64,000 nucleotides of DNA from Rahnella woolbedingensis (GCF_003602095.1 NZ_RAHH01000004.1:62001-126000); one strand, 5' to 3'; positions 25,925 through 34,654 are shown, numbered from the stretch's first letter. Translations and numbers: made by a program. Notes: a model not told the origin generated them from the sequence alone.

Positions 25925-27574
25925 ATGGAAATATTCTTTACCATTCTGATTTTGATTCTGGTGGTGTCGCTCTCCGGTATCGTCACCAGAATGTTGCCGT
26001 TTCAGGTTCCTCTTCCATTAATGCAGATTCTCGTCGGTGCTTTGCTGGCGTGGCCCAATTTTGGCCTGCATGTGGACTTCGATCCGGAACTGTTTCTCGT
26101 TCTGTTCATCCCGCCATTGCTGTTTGCCGATGGCTGGAAAACCCCGACCCGTGAATTCCTCCACCACGGTCGCGAAATTCTCGGGCTGGCGCTGGTGCTG
26201 GTATTACTCACCGTCGTCGGTATCGGTTATCTGATTTATATGATGGTGCCGGATATTCCATTGGTTGCCGCCTTTGCGCTGGCTGCGGTGCTGTCACCGA
26301 CCGATGCCGTGGCGTTAGGCGGGATTGTCGGGAAGGGGCGTATTCCGAAGTCGATCATGGGCGTGCTGGAAGGTGAAGCGCTGATGAATGACGCATCCGG
26401 CCTGGTATCCCTGAAATTCGCTATTGCTGTGGCGATGGGGACGATGATCTTTACCGTCGGTGGCGCGAGCGTTGAGTTCCTGAAAGTGGCAATCGGCGGT
26501 CTGATGGCCGGTGTGGCGGTGACCTGGCTGTACAGTAAATCGCTGCGCCTGATGAGCCGCTGGAGCGGTGATGACCCGGCAACGCAAATCGTCTTCCTGC
26601 TGTTGTTGCCGTTCGCATCGTATCTGATTGCCGAACACATCGGCGTTTCCGGCATTCTGGCCGCGGTGGCTGCCGGTATGACCATCAGCCAGTCGGGCAT
26701 TATCCGTAACGCGCCGCTGGCGATGCGCCTGCGTGCGAACAGTGTCTGGGCGATGCTGGAGTTCGTGTTCAACGGTATGGTGTTCATCATGCTGGGCCTG
26801 CAATTGCCGGGTATTCTGGAAAATTCGATTGATCAGGCGACGCATGACCCTTCAATCGTAACGTGGCATCTGTTTGCTGACGTCGGGATTATCTATTTTG
26901 CGCTGCTGATCCTGCGTTTTGTCTGGCTGTGGGTGATGAAGAATTTCAGCAACCGTTTCCTGAAAAAGAAACCGTTGCTGTTTGGCAGCTACAGTACGCG
27001 TGAATTGTGGGTGGCGTCTTTTGCCGGTGTGCGCGGGGCGATTACGCTGGCCGGTGTGCTGTCGATTCCATTATTCCTCGCCGATGGTTCGGCGTTCCCG
27101 TCACGCTATCAGCTGGTGTTCCTGGCGACCGGCGTCATTCTGTTCTCGCTGATTGCCGGTGTGATTGCCTTGCCGTTCCTGCTCAAAGGCGTGGTGGTAG
27201 CGGATGGTACTGCTTATCGCGAAGAAGAACGCATGGCGAAATCCATTGCGGCGGAAGTGGCGATAGAAAGCCTGCATAAGATGGAAGAGCGTCTGGCGGC
27301 GGATACCGAAGAAAACATTGATGAGCAGACGCTGAAGGAAATCAGCTCGCGCGTTATCGGTACGCTGCGGCGGCGTACGGCCAACCGCGATGATATGGAA
27401 ACCGCGCTGAAGCTGGAAAACCTCGAGCGCCGCTTCCGTCTGACCGCACTGCGCGCTGAACGTGGTGAGCTGTATCATCTGCGTGCGACGCAGAAAATCA
27501 GCAACGAGACGCTGCAAAAACTGCTGCACGACCTCGATTTGCTGGAAGCTCTCCTCGTGGAAAAAGAAGTATAA
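25925..27574 (+). CDS. yjcE: Na+/H+ antiporter of the CPA1 family, YjcE
   Basis: 549-residue inner-membrane antiporter. About 12 membrane segments fill residues 1-410, followed by a charged cytoplasmic tail. CPA1 motifs are visible: SPTDAVALGGI with the ion-site Asp, GEALMNDASGLV, and GVRGAITLAGVLSIP. The tail (RRRTANRDDMETALKLENLERRF and so on) matches the E. coli YjcE tail in order. Synteny ghxP-yjcE is as in E. coli, but here copy A of the structured repeat separates them, giving a 687-bp gap. Likely role in sodium or pH homeostasis. Confidence 0.92.
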   Translation: MEIFFTILILILVVSLSGIVTRMLPFQVPLPLMQILVGALLAWPNFGLHVDFDPELFLVLFIPPLLFADGWKTPTREFLHHGREILGLALVLVLLTVVGIGYLIYMMVPDIPLVAAFALAAVLSPTDAVALGGIVGKGRIPKSIMGVLEGEALMNDASGLVSLKFAIAVAMGTMIFTVGGASVEFLKVAIGGLMAGVAVTWLYSKSLRLMSRWSGDDPATQIVFLLLLPFASYLIAEHIGVSGILAAVAAGMTISQSGIIRNAPLAMRLRANSVWAMLEFVFNGMVFIMLGLQLPGILENSIDQATHDPSIVTWHLFADVGIIYFALLILRFVWLWVMKNFSNRFLKKKPLLFGSYSTRELWVASFAGVRGAITLAGVLSIPLFLADGSAFPSRYQLVFLATGVILFSLIAGVIALPFLLKGVVVADGTAYREEERMAKSIAAEVAIESLHKMEERLAADTEENIDEQTLKEISSRVIGTLRRRTANRDDMETALKLENLERRFRLTALRAERGELYHLRATQKISNETLQKLLHDLDLLEALLVEKEV

Positions 27575-27597
27575 CGTCCGCCAGATGAGTGTAAAAA

Positions 27598-27675
27598 GCC
27601 CGCTTTAGCAAGCGGGCCATCACCTGTCCTTGTGAAACTTCGTGGCCTGCCTGCGCCATTAGCTTCAATGGCGCA
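27598..27675. terminator. Two hairpins after yjcE
   Basis: GCCCGCTT/AAGCGGGC (27598-27617) has an A-run on its left, so it is a canonical terminator for minus-strand reading; no T-run follows for yjcE. TGCGCCATT/AATGGCGCA (27652-27675) is a second perfect stem of nine pairs. Confidence 0.55.
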
Positions 27676-27727
27676 TCCCACGGATAAAGGAATAAGCAAC
27701 ATCTTAAAGCGCGACGATTAACGCATG

Positions 27728-27785
27728 CTGTTTTTAATAACATGTGTATTAAAACATGTGTATTAAAACATGTTATTAAAAACAG
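27728..27785. repeat. Long AT-rich palindrome with tandem 14-mers
   Basis: CTGTTTTTAATAACATG (27728-27744) and CATGTTATTAAAAACAG (27769-27785) are a perfect 17-base inverted repeat. The centre is made of two exact copies of ACATGTGTATTAAA (27740-27753, 27754-27767) and the start of a third. It abuts a promoter-like sequence. Confidence 0.85.
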
Positions 27786-27787
27786 TA

Positions 27788-27815
27788 TTGACACTTTTTT
27801 AAAAATCCGTAAATT
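27788..27815 (+). promoter_or_regulatory. Candidate sigma-70 promoter of an orphan transcript
   Basis: Perfect -35 TTGACA (27788-27793), 16-bp spacer, and -10 TAAATT (27810-27815), immediately right of the palindrome. No gene follows before the terminator at 28325. Confidence 0.55.
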
Positions 27816-28324
27816 AGCCATCAACAGCGGCGTTATAGAAGTTTGCTGTTGGAGTTGATTAGTTTTGGATATGTGTAAAGTGTTATTTGCGATAAAGGCC
27901 ACGAAGTGTTTTTGTATGGGATGTCCGATGTTAAGAGAAGTTTAAAATCTTAAATCGGCAATGCTTTAAGGCTCTGTAGTTGATATATCAAATCGCAAAG
28001 TAGTGACGTTAGCGCGACGATGTAAGGCCATGATACAAAGAGTGATTGTTTGCGATATGGGTTTTAGGATTTTTTGGTTAAGTCATCGCAACGAAAGTAA
28101 GGCCATGCATCAAAAATATATGTCGCGAGGGGAAATGTACTTGTTTAAGGTGCCATTCTCGAGTTGTATTATCAGAGTGGTGTAGTTTAAACGGGAAATA
28201 GAGGGAGGTTTTAGTTAGTATTAACCCGATATTATCTTAATGAACGTGTGCATTTAAAAGCAGTACCATGAGCAGTAATAATCAGTAAGTCCATTAATGT
28301 TAAATCTTAAGTTCGTAGTACCTT
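27816..28324 (+). ncRNA. Possible non-coding transcript or decayed gene
   Basis: About 510 bp of AT-rich DNA, unlike the neighbours, bracketed by a promoter-like site and a strong terminator. The only frame above 50 codons on this strand (28003-28185) has no ribosome site and an atypical composition. A short motif AAGGCCA(T/C)G recurs at about 27893, 28024 and 28098, and TTTGCGAT occurs twice with its complement ATCGCAAA between. Could be an RNA, a degraded mobile piece, or untranscribed spacer. Confidence 0.3.
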
Positions 28325-28356
28325 AAAAGCCCTGACTGCAATGGTCAGGGCTTTTA
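28325..28356 (+). terminator. Strong Rho-independent terminator
   Basis: AAAGCCCTGAC (28326-28336) pairs with GTCAGGGCTTT (28344-28354), followed by TATTGTTT. No protein gene ends just upstream, so it implies a transcript from the left. Confidence 0.8.
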
Positions 28357-28447
28357 TTGTTTATGCATCACAATGAATTTTCCTCTATCCTCCCCCTCTA
28401 TTAGTGCTTCGCCGCCATCTGCTTAATTATTCATCAAAAATTAATCC

Positions 28448-28477
28448 TTGCTTAAAAAATCAAACCAGGCCTATTAT
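28448..28477 (+). promoter_or_regulatory. Promoter of the cold-shock gene
   Basis: TTGCTT (28448-28453), 18-bp spacer, TATTAT (28472-28477). Transcription from about 28484 gives a leader of roughly 175 nt, similar in length to the cspA leader that makes E. coli cspA mRNA temperature-responsive. I cannot identify a clear cold box. Confidence 0.6.
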
Positions 28478-28659
28478 GATCGCATCGGTTTGGAACACAG
28501 ACCTTATGAAAGCAGTTTTAGTAAAGCAGTCCTCATTTCAAGCGTTATCCTAGATACCCCTTCTTCATGAGCCTCCTCCTAAGTGCCCAATAAGTAAAAC
28601 TCTGCAAAACAGGCCATCTTTGCTGCATAAGCGGCTCAAAAAAATGAAAGGAAGTATCT

Positions 28660-28872
28660 ATGTCTAACAAAATGACTGGTTTAGTAAAATGGTTTAACCC
28701 TGAAAAAGGCTTCGGCTTCATCACTCCTGAAGACGGTAGCAAGGACGTGTTCGTACACTTCTCCGCCATTCAGAGCAGCGATTTTAAAACCTTAGACGAA
28801 GGCCAAAAAGTGGAGTTCTCTATCGAGAACGGCGCGAAAGGTCCGTCAGCAGTAAACGTTGTCGCGCTTTAA
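28660..28872 (+). CDS. CspA-family cold-shock protein
   Basis: 70-residue single cold-shock domain protein, a nucleic-acid chaperone that melts RNA secondary structure. RNA-binding motifs are intact: [12 protein letters not shown] (RNP1) and VFVHFSAI (RNP2). The N-terminus [13 protein letters not shown] matches the CspA/B/G branch, while the end [10 protein letters not shown] resembles CspE, so I give no symbol. AAGGAAG precedes the ATG. The long leader points to cold induction. A terminator lies 70 bp past the stop. Confidence 0.94.
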   Translation: MSNKMTGLVKWFNPEKGFGFITPEDGSKDVFVHFSAIQSSDFKTLDEGQKVEFSIENGAKGPSAVNVVAL

Positions 28873-28942
28873 TTGCCGATAATTGCGCTAACACTTACGA
28901 CAGCGATGAAGGCCTGGGCCTGAGCAGATAAGTAATAGTGAT

Positions 28943-28970
28943 AAAAAAACCCGCCTTGAGCGGGTTTTTT
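28943..28970. terminator. Bidirectional terminator between csp and cidR
   Basis: A-run, CCCGC-CTTGA-GCGGG stem, T-run. It ends the cold-shock gene and, on the other strand, the LysR gene. Confidence 0.88.
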
Positions 28971-28975
28971 CATTT

Positions 28976-29869
28976 TTATCCGTATTGCGCCGGTTTCCAG
29001 TAATCCCGACACAGCGTGATCCACGCCTGCGCACTGTGCGAAAGATAACTGCCCTCATGCCAGATAAGCCCGAGTTGCCAGGGCATCAGCGGATCCAGCG
29101 GCAGCCACATCAGCGCGTTTTTATCCAGTCGCTGGCAGACAGGTTCCGGCAAAATCGCCACGCCCATGCCGGTTTGTACCATCGCCGCCAGGAAATCCCA
29201 CTGGCCGCTGCGTGCGGCAATTTTTGGCGTGAATCCGTGAGCGGAAAACGCATCCATCAGCTGGCGATACAGCGCAAAATCTTCGTTATAAATCAGAATG
29301 CTTTCGTCAGCCAGATCGCTAAACCCGACGCGCGTGCGGTTCTGCCAGTGCGGCGTGCGCGGCACTACCACGCACAGCGGATGGCTGAACAACAACATTG
29401 AGGCGATGGATGGCACCGCATCGGCGGGCAGGGCGGTCAGCGCCAGATCCAGCTCGCCGGAGATCACCGCCTGTTGCACGGTCAGGCCGCCAAATTCGGA
29501 AATTATCAGTTCGATGCCCGGATATTGCTGGCGGAAACTGCCGATCAGTGGCGCGATTTGCGTCCCCACCATCGGGGGAATGCCCAGTCGCAGATGACCC
29601 GATTTAAGCGAGTTAATGTCTTCGAGTTCGGCTTCCAGCTGGCGGAATTCTTCGAGGATATTCAGCCCGCGCTGATACAACGCCTGACCACTGTCGGTCA
29701 GACGCAAACGCCGTCCTTCACGAACGATCAGCGTGCATTCCAGTTCTTCTTCCAGATGACGCAGCATTTTGCTGATTGTCGGCTGGGTGACAAACAGCTT
29801 TTCCGCCGCGCGGGTGAAGCTTTGCTGGCGAACCACTTCGACAAAATAGCGTAAGGTACGGACGTCCAT
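28976..29869 (-). CDS. LysR-family regulator CidR-like
   Basis: 297-residue LysR regulator; the start MDVRTLRYFVEVVRQQSF matches the CidR/CynR-type N-terminus, with the winged helix AAEKLFVTQPTISKMLRHLE. Divergent from cidAB, the arrangement seen for CidR, which responds to acetate or overflow metabolism and activates the cid genes. A perfect ATTCCA-AAC-TGGAAT palindrome lies in the 144-bp spacer. Assignment to CidR is by position and similarity. Confidence 0.85.
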   Translation of the reverse strand: MDVRTLRYFVEVVRQQSFTRAAEKLFVTQPTISKMLRHLEEELECTLIVREGRRLRLTDSGQALYQRGLNILEEFRQLEAELEDINSLKSGHLRLGIPPMVGTQIAPLIGSFRQQYPGIELIISEFGGLTVQQAVISGELDLALTALPADAVPSIASMLLFSHPLCVVVPRTPHWQNRTRVGFSDLADESILIYNEDFALYRQLMDAFSAHGFTPKIAARSGQWDFLAAMVQTGMGVAILPEPVCQRLDKNALMWLPLDPLMPWQLGLIWHEGSYLSHSAQAWITLCRDYWKPAQYG

Positions 29870-29909
29870 AGGCTGATGTTTTCCCGTTCAGATCGGCAAG
29901 TAACAAAGT

Positions 29910-29924
29910 ATTCCAAACTGGAAT
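29910..29924. promoter_or_regulatory. CidR-type operator
   Basis: ATTCCA-AAC-TGGAAT, a perfect 15-bp palindrome of T-N11-A type, 41 bp upstream of the regulator start and 90 bp upstream of cidA. Confidence 0.6.
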
Positions 29925-30013
29925 CATTTTTATGATTTTAATTCATTTCTTTACCGGTTTCCTGCCAGCGTATACTTCATTTTCACACTTTTCCCTCCTT
30001 CGAGGTCGTTCCC

Positions 30014-30436
30014 ATGTTGTTGGCGTTGCGCACTAAAGCGCCGTCCCTGCTGATCCGCTGTCAGATCCCCGTTCAGGTGGTGCTGTATGCGGTGTTATTC
30101 GTGATTGCCGATCGTCTGGTCACTGCATTACATCTGCCTTTGCCTGCCAATATTGTCGGGATGCTGATGCTATTGCTGCTGATTATGTTCCGCGTGTTGC
30201 CGGTGAACTGGGTGAAAGCCGGTTCCCGCTGGCTGCTGGCGGAGATGCTTTTATTTTTCGTACCCGCCGTCGTCGCGGTGGTGAATTACGCTCAGTTGCT
30301 GATGATTGAAGGCTGGAAGATCTTCCTGGTGATTGGTGTCAGTACGATTCTGACGCTGGGTGCGACCGCGGTGGTGGTCGATAAAGTTTATCGTCTGGAA
30401 CAACGTCTGGCGGCGAGGAAGGCGAGCCGTGACTGA
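30014..30436 (+). CDS. cidA: CidA/LrgA-family holin-like protein
   Basis: 140-residue inner-membrane protein with about four hydrophobic helices and short charged ends. The core LPLPANIVGMLMLLLLIMF is the family signature. CidA/LrgA proteins form holin-like pores linked to murein hydrolase control, programmed lysis or export of small acids. The start ATG 30014 follows a T/C-rich leader with GAGG. The next gene overlaps it by eight bases. Confidence 0.85.
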   Translation: MLLALRTKAPSLLIRCQIPVQVVLYAVLFVIADRLVTALHLPLPANIVGMLMLLLLIMFRVLPVNWVKAGSRWLLAEMLLFFVPAVVAVVNYAQLLMIEGWKIFLVIGVSTILTLGATAVVVDKVYRLEQRLAARKASRD

Positions 30437-31118
30437 TTTACTCATCAGCATTTTGTGTTTTGTCATCACGCTCGGGTTGTATTACGCCAACAAAAAACTG
30501 TATCGCCAGAAGCGCACTTTGCTGCTGATGCCGCTGGTGTTCACGCCAATTGTGCTGGTGGTGTTGCTGGTGGTGACGCACACGTCGTATCAGGATTACA
30601 TCGGCGAAACGCACTGGCTGCTGTGGCTGCTCGGGCCTTCAACTATCGCCTTTGCGGTACCGGTTTACGAGAATATGGCGGTGATCCGCCGTCACTGGAT
30701 GTCGCTGAGTGCGGGCGTGCTGACCGCGATTGTGGTCGCTGTCAGCAGTTCCGTCTGGCTGGCGCGTATGCTGACGTTACCCGAAGAAATCCAGCGCAGT
30801 CTGGCGGTGCGTTCCATCACCACCCCGTTCGCGCTGGCGGCGGCGAAGCAAATGGGCGGTCAGCCGGATCTGGTCGCGCTGTTTGTGGTGATCACCGGCG
30901 TATTCGGCATGGCGGTGGGCGATATGCTGTTTCTGCGTCTGGCAGTGAAAAGCGGCCTGGCAAAAGGCGCCGGTTTTGGTGCCGCCTCGCACGGGGCCGG
31001 CACGGCGCGGGCGTATGAGCTTGGCGAGGAAGAAGGCGTGGTATCGAGCCTGGTGATGATGCTGGCGGGAGTGGTCACGGTGGTGATTGCACCGATGATC
31101 GGGGTGATGATGTGGTAA
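30429..31118 (+). CDS. cidB: CidB/LrgB-family membrane protein
   Basis: 229-residue LrgB-family inner-membrane protein. The frame continues upstream through cidA, but the family N-terminus (TDLLISILCFVITLGLYY) begins at GTG 30429, preceded by AGGAAGG, giving an eight-base overlap with cidA. Signature motifs: LGPSTIAFAVPVYEN near residue 75, SITTPFALAAAKQMGG near 130 and ASHGAGTARAYELGEEEG near 190. Works with CidA in murein hydrolase or overflow-acid export. The gene ends 10 bp before repeat copy B. Confidence 0.9.
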   Translation: MTDLLISILCFVITLGLYYANKKLYRQKRTLLLMPLVFTPIVLVVLLVVTHTSYQDYIGETHWLLWLLGPSTIAFAVPVYENMAVIRRHWMSLSAGVLTAIVVAVSSSVWLARMLTLPEEIQRSLAVRSITTPFALAAAKQMGGQPDLVALFVVITGVFGMAVGDMLFLRLAVKSGLAKGAGFGAASHGAGTARAYELGEEEGVVSSLVMMLAGVVTVVIAPMIGVMMW

Positions 31119-31127
31119 TGATCTTTG

Positions 31128-31480
31128 ATTTCAGGTTTCGAGCCGTAGGTCTCGAACCGTTCATTCGGTGCCATTTTTGAGCACGCCAATCAACCTTTCT
31201 GAAAGATAAAAAACAATCTTCTTTTGATTTTAAAATTCTGCGGGCGATTCAGGAATCTTGCTGAACGGAGCGGCTTCGAGACCTATGGCTCGAAGACCGA
31301 GAGAAGGTACCGCGCAGCGGCAAGATTTCCAGCCTGTCGCTGCGGCAACTGAAACATAGCCAGAGAGCGGAGCGCGCATTTGAAAGACGGGGGAGATCCA
31401 AGAGGGGCCCGTCATGGCCCCTCTTGGGCGGTTTCGGCGGCAGCCGCTAAGCGATCAGCGTTATTGAGAAACCGAAACTT
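31128..31480 (-). repeat. Structured intergenic repeat, copy B (inverted to A)
   Basis: Reverse-orientation relative of 25295-25643, about 350 bp. Its hairpins occupy the same places with different bases: stem GAGGGGCC/GGCCCCTC (31399-31424), CTTCGAG/CTCGAAG (31274-31295) and TTCGAG/CTCGAA (31137-31156). It fills the space between convergent cidB and yhdZ. Confidence 0.8.
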
Positions 31481-31525
31481 TCACAGTCCCGCTCTTAAAC
31501 GGCGCACTTAAACACCGCCTGGTGT

Positions 31526-32287
31526 TTAATGAATCACCTGTGCCAGGAACTCCCGTGTTCTCGCTGACTTCGGATTGGCAAAGAACTCCAGCGGCGGGGC
31601 TTCTTCTACGATCTCCCCGCGATCCATAAAGATCACCCGATCAGCGACGGTTCTCGCAAATCCCATTTCATGCGTTACACACAACATGGTCATGCCTTCT
31701 TCCGCCAGCGTGATCATGGTATCCAGCACCTCTTTCACCATTTCCGGATCAAGCGCCGATGTCGGTTCATCAAACAGCATGATTTTCGGCTTCATACACA
31801 ACGAACGGGCGATCGCCACGCGCTGCTGCTGGCCACCGGAAAGCTGGCCGGGAAATTTATGCGCATGCTCGGCGATACGCACGCGTTTCAGATAATGCAT
31901 CGCCAGTTCTTCGGCTTCTTTCTTCGGCATCTTGCGCACCCAGCACGGTGCCAGGGTGCAGTTCTGCAATACGGTCAGATGCGGGAACAGATTGAAGTGC
32001 TGGAACACCATGCCGACTTCGGTACGCACGCGCTCGATGTTACGCAAATCATCGTTCAGCTCGGTGCCATCCACCACAATGCGCCCCTGCTGGTGTTCTT
32101 CCAGATGGTTGATGCAACGAATGGTCGTTGATTTACCCGAGCCGGAAGGGCCGCACAGCACGATACGTTCGCGCGGTTTGACGCTCAGATTGATGTCTTT
32201 CAATACGTGGAATTGTCCGTACCACTTATTCACGTTTTCCAGCGTGATCATCATATTTTGGTTTTCAGTGACTTGATGGTCGCTCAT
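31526..32287 (-). CDS. yhdZ: Amino-acid ABC transporter ATPase YhdZ
   Basis: 253-residue ABC ATPase of the polar amino-acid uptake family. Walker [11 protein letters not shown]-loop FQHFNLF, signature [10 protein letters not shown], Walker B IMLFDEP and H-loop VTHEM are all intact. Sequence is nearly collinear with E. coli YhdZ. It begins eight bases after yhdY, is last in the yhdWXYZ operon and drives import through YhdXY. A small hairpin AAACACC/GGTGTTT overlaps the stop. Confidence 0.95.
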   Translation of the reverse strand: MSDHQVTENQNMMITLENVNKWYGQFHVLKDINLSVKPRERIVLCGPSGSGKSTTIRCINHLEEHQQGRIVVDGTELNDDLRNIERVRTEVGMVFQHFNLFPHLTVLQNCTLAPCWVRKMPKKEAEELAMHYLKRVRIAEHAHKFPGQLSGGQQQRVAIARSLCMKPKIMLFDEPTSALDPEMVKEVLDTMITLAEEGMTMLCVTHEMGFARTVADRVIFMDRGEIVEEAPPLEFFANPKSARTREFLAQVIH

Positions 32288-32295
32288 GGTTTACC

Positions 32296-33405
32296 TCAGT
32301 GTGCGGAACGTCCGGTGTGAAAGCGTCTTTCCAGATGCTGGCTATAACGCGACATGCTAAAACAGAAAATCCAGTAGACGGCGGCGGCGAAGACGTAGCC
32401 TTCGGTCGACATGCCGAGCCATTCTGGATCGACAGTGGCTTGCTGTACGCTGCTGAACAGGTCAAACAGGCCGATGATGATCACCAGACTGGTATCTTTG
32501 AACAGCGCGATGATGGTGTTCACCAGACCCGGTATCACCATTTTCAGCGCCTGCGGCAGAATGACTAATCCCTGCGTTTTCCAGTAACCCAGTGCCAGTG
32601 ATTCAGCGGCTTCGGTCTGGCCTTTCGGCAGCGCCTGTAAGCCGCCGCGCACCACTTCCGCGACATACGCCGACTGGAACAGCACCACACCCACCAGCGC
32701 ACGCACCAGTTTGTCGATACTCGTCCCTTCGGTCATAAACAGCGGCAGCATCACCGAGGACATAAACAGCACGGTAATCAGCGGCACGCCGCGCCAGAAC
32801 TCGATAAACACCACTGAGAGAATGCGCACAATCGGCAGCCGCGAGCGGCGTGCCAGCGCGAGCATAATCCCCAGCGGCAATGCCCCGGCAATACCAACGG
32901 CGGCGATGATCAGCGTCAGCGTCAGGCCGCCCCACTGGCGGGTTTCGACGCGGCTCAGGCCAAAGAATCCGCCATACAACATGAACCAGGTGAAAATCGG
33001 GAACAGCACCATCCAGCAGGCGATATAACGTCCGCGGCGCGGCATCGCTTTGAAGAAAATGGGTGCCAGTGTGAGCAGTCCGATAATCAGCGTGAGGTTG
33101 ATGCGCCAGCGCTGATCAAACGGGTATAAGCCATACATAAACTGGCCGAAACGGGCGTGGATAAACACCCAGCAGGCGCCGGCTTTGGTGCAATCAGTTC
33201 GCGCCGTGCCGACCCAGTTGGCCTGGAAAATCACCCAGTTCAGCAGCGGAGGGATCAGCAGCCACATCAGCCATAAACAAAACAGCGTCAGCAGACTGTT
33301 AAACCAGCTGGAGAACAGATTTTTGCGCGCCCAGAGCACAGCGGTACCCAGCGGCGTACCAGGCTTCACGGCTCTGACTCCGGGAGGAAGTGTTGTCATC
33401 GTCAT
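32296..33405 (-). CDS. yhdY: Amino-acid ABC transporter permease YhdY
   Basis: 369-residue inner-membrane permease. An extended N-terminal membrane region precedes the family permease domain in the last 210 residues. The EAA-type loop that docks on the ATPase reads TEAAESLALGYWKTQGLVILP. It pairs with YhdX as a heterodimeric channel. It starts nine bases after yhdX and is part of the same operon, homologous to AapM of rhizobial general amino-acid permeases. Confidence 0.93.
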   Translation of the reverse strand: MTMTTLPPGVRAVKPGTPLGTAVLWARKNLFSSWFNSLLTLFCLWLMWLLIPPLLNWVIFQANWVGTARTDCTKAGACWVFIHARFGQFMYGLYPFDQRWRINLTLIIGLLTLAPIFFKAMPRRGRYIACWMVLFPIFTWFMLYGGFFGLSRVETRQWGGLTLTLIIAAVGIAGALPLGIMLALARRSRLPIVRILSVVFIEFWRGVPLITVLFMSSVMLPLFMTEGTSIDKLVRALVGVVLFQSAYVAEVVRGGLQALPKGQTEAAESLALGYWKTQGLVILPQALKMVIPGLVNTIIALFKDTSLVIIIGLFDLFSSVQQATVDPEWLGMSTEGYVFAAAVYWIFCFSMSRYSQHLERRFHTGRSAH

Positions 33406-33414
33406 GGGTTTCCC

Positions 33415-34593
33415 TTAACGCTCGACCAGCGCGATACGCCGGTTATAGATATTCATCAGGAACGAAATCACCAGGCTGATGATCAGGTAAACCGACATAG
33501 TGATGGCAATGGTTTCAATCGCCTGCCCGGTCTGGTTGAGGACCGTACCGGCGAACAGCGACACCATATCCGGATAACCAATAGCGGCCGCCAGAGAGGA
33601 GTTTTTCACGATGTTGAGGTACTGGCTGGTCAGCGGCGGAATGATCACCCGCATCGCCTGCGGCAAAATTACCTGTCGCAGCGTGACCGGATTCGGCAAC
33701 CCTAACGAACGGGCGGCTTCATGCTGACCCTGCGAAACCGACTGAATACCGGAGCGGATCACTTCGGCGATAAACGTCGAGGTGTAGACTGAGAGCGCCA
33801 GCGTTAACGCCGCCAGTTCCGGGATAAGCACCATGCCGCCACGGAAGTTAAAACCGCGCAGCGCAGGCACATCCCAGTGCAGGGCAGGCCCGAAAATCAG
33901 GTGCGCCAGCGCCGGAAATGCAATGAGCATAACAATCGCCCACGGCCAGATATGCCAGACGCGTCCGGTGTGGATCTGGCGGAAATGGTTGTAGCGTTGC
34001 AGCGCGACGATGCCAAAAATGGCCAGCAGGAGGGCGATAAAACCCGCCAGACTGCCGGGTGCCAGTTCCGGCGACGGCAGATACAGACCACGGTTGCTGA
34101 CAAAAGCCAGATCAAACGCGTTCAGGCTCTGACGCGGGCCCGGCAGATTGCGCAGAACAGCGAAATACCAGAAGAAGATTTGCAGCAGCGGTGGAATGTT
34201 ACGGAACGTCTCGATGTAGACCGTCGAGACTTTACGGATCAGCCAGTTATCGGAAAGACGTCCTAAGCCGATAATGAACCCGAGAATCGATGCAAATACG
34301 ATACACAGTGCGGAAACCAGCAGAGTATTTAGCAGACCGATAACAAATACGCGGGCGTAAGTGTCGCCTTCCTGGTAGTCAATAAGATGCTGAACAATGC
34401 CGAAACCGGCACCTTTTTCAAGAAACGCAAATCCCGAGGTGATCCCTCGTGTAGTCAGATTGGTAATGGTGTTGTGGAGCAGGTAACCCAGACAGGCTAC
34501 CAGCAACACCACCGCGAAAATTTGGTAAATCCAGGCGCGTACCGCTGGGTTGGCCAGCGAGAACGATGCCTTTACGGTTGGGCGTTGCGACAT
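33415..34593 (-). CDS. yhdX: Amino-acid ABC transporter permease YhdX
   Basis: 392-residue inner-membrane permease, partner of YhdY and homologous to AapQ. Start ATG 34593 (MSQRPTVKASF) has GAGG upstream; the extra frame to 34653 overlaps the intergenic hairpin. About eight hydrophobic segments; the ATPase-docking loop reads HEAARSLGLPNPVTLRQVILP. Located after yhdW with a hairpin between, a layout that commonly gives more binding protein than permease. Confidence 0.93.
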   Translation of the reverse strand: MSQRPTVKASFSLANPAVRAWIYQIFAVVLLVACLGYLLHNTITNLTTRGITSGFAFLEKGAGFGIVQHLIDYQEGDTYARVFVIGLLNTLLVSALCIVFASILGFIIGLGRLSDNWLIRKVSTVYIETFRNIPPLLQIFFWYFAVLRNLPGPRQSLNAFDLAFVSNRGLYLPSPELAPGSLAGFIALLLAIFGIVALQRYNHFRQIHTGRVWHIWPWAIVMLIAFPALAHLIFGPALHWDVPALRGFNFRGGMVLIPELAALTLALSVYTSTFIAEVIRSGIQSVSQGQHEAARSLGLPNPVTLRQVILPQAMRVIIPPLTSQYLNIVKNSSLAAAIGYPDMVSLFAGTVLNQTGQAIETIAITMSVYLIISLVISFLMNIYNRRIALVER

Positions 34594-34627
34594 AAAAACC
34601 TCGACCTGCAGGTAAAACAGTGGAAAT

Positions 34628-34654
34628 GATGCACCGGGGAACGACCGGTGCATC
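34628..34654 (-). promoter_or_regulatory. Intercistronic hairpin between yhdW and yhdX
   Basis: GATGCACCGG / CCGGTGCATC, ten perfect pairs with a seven-base loop. No T-run, so more likely an mRNA-stabilising structure protecting the yhdW message than a terminator. Confidence 0.6.

Noticed and set aside
28003-28185. 60-codon frame in the AT-rich region
   Set aside because: Poor composition, no ribosome site; treated as part of the possible non-coding transcript.
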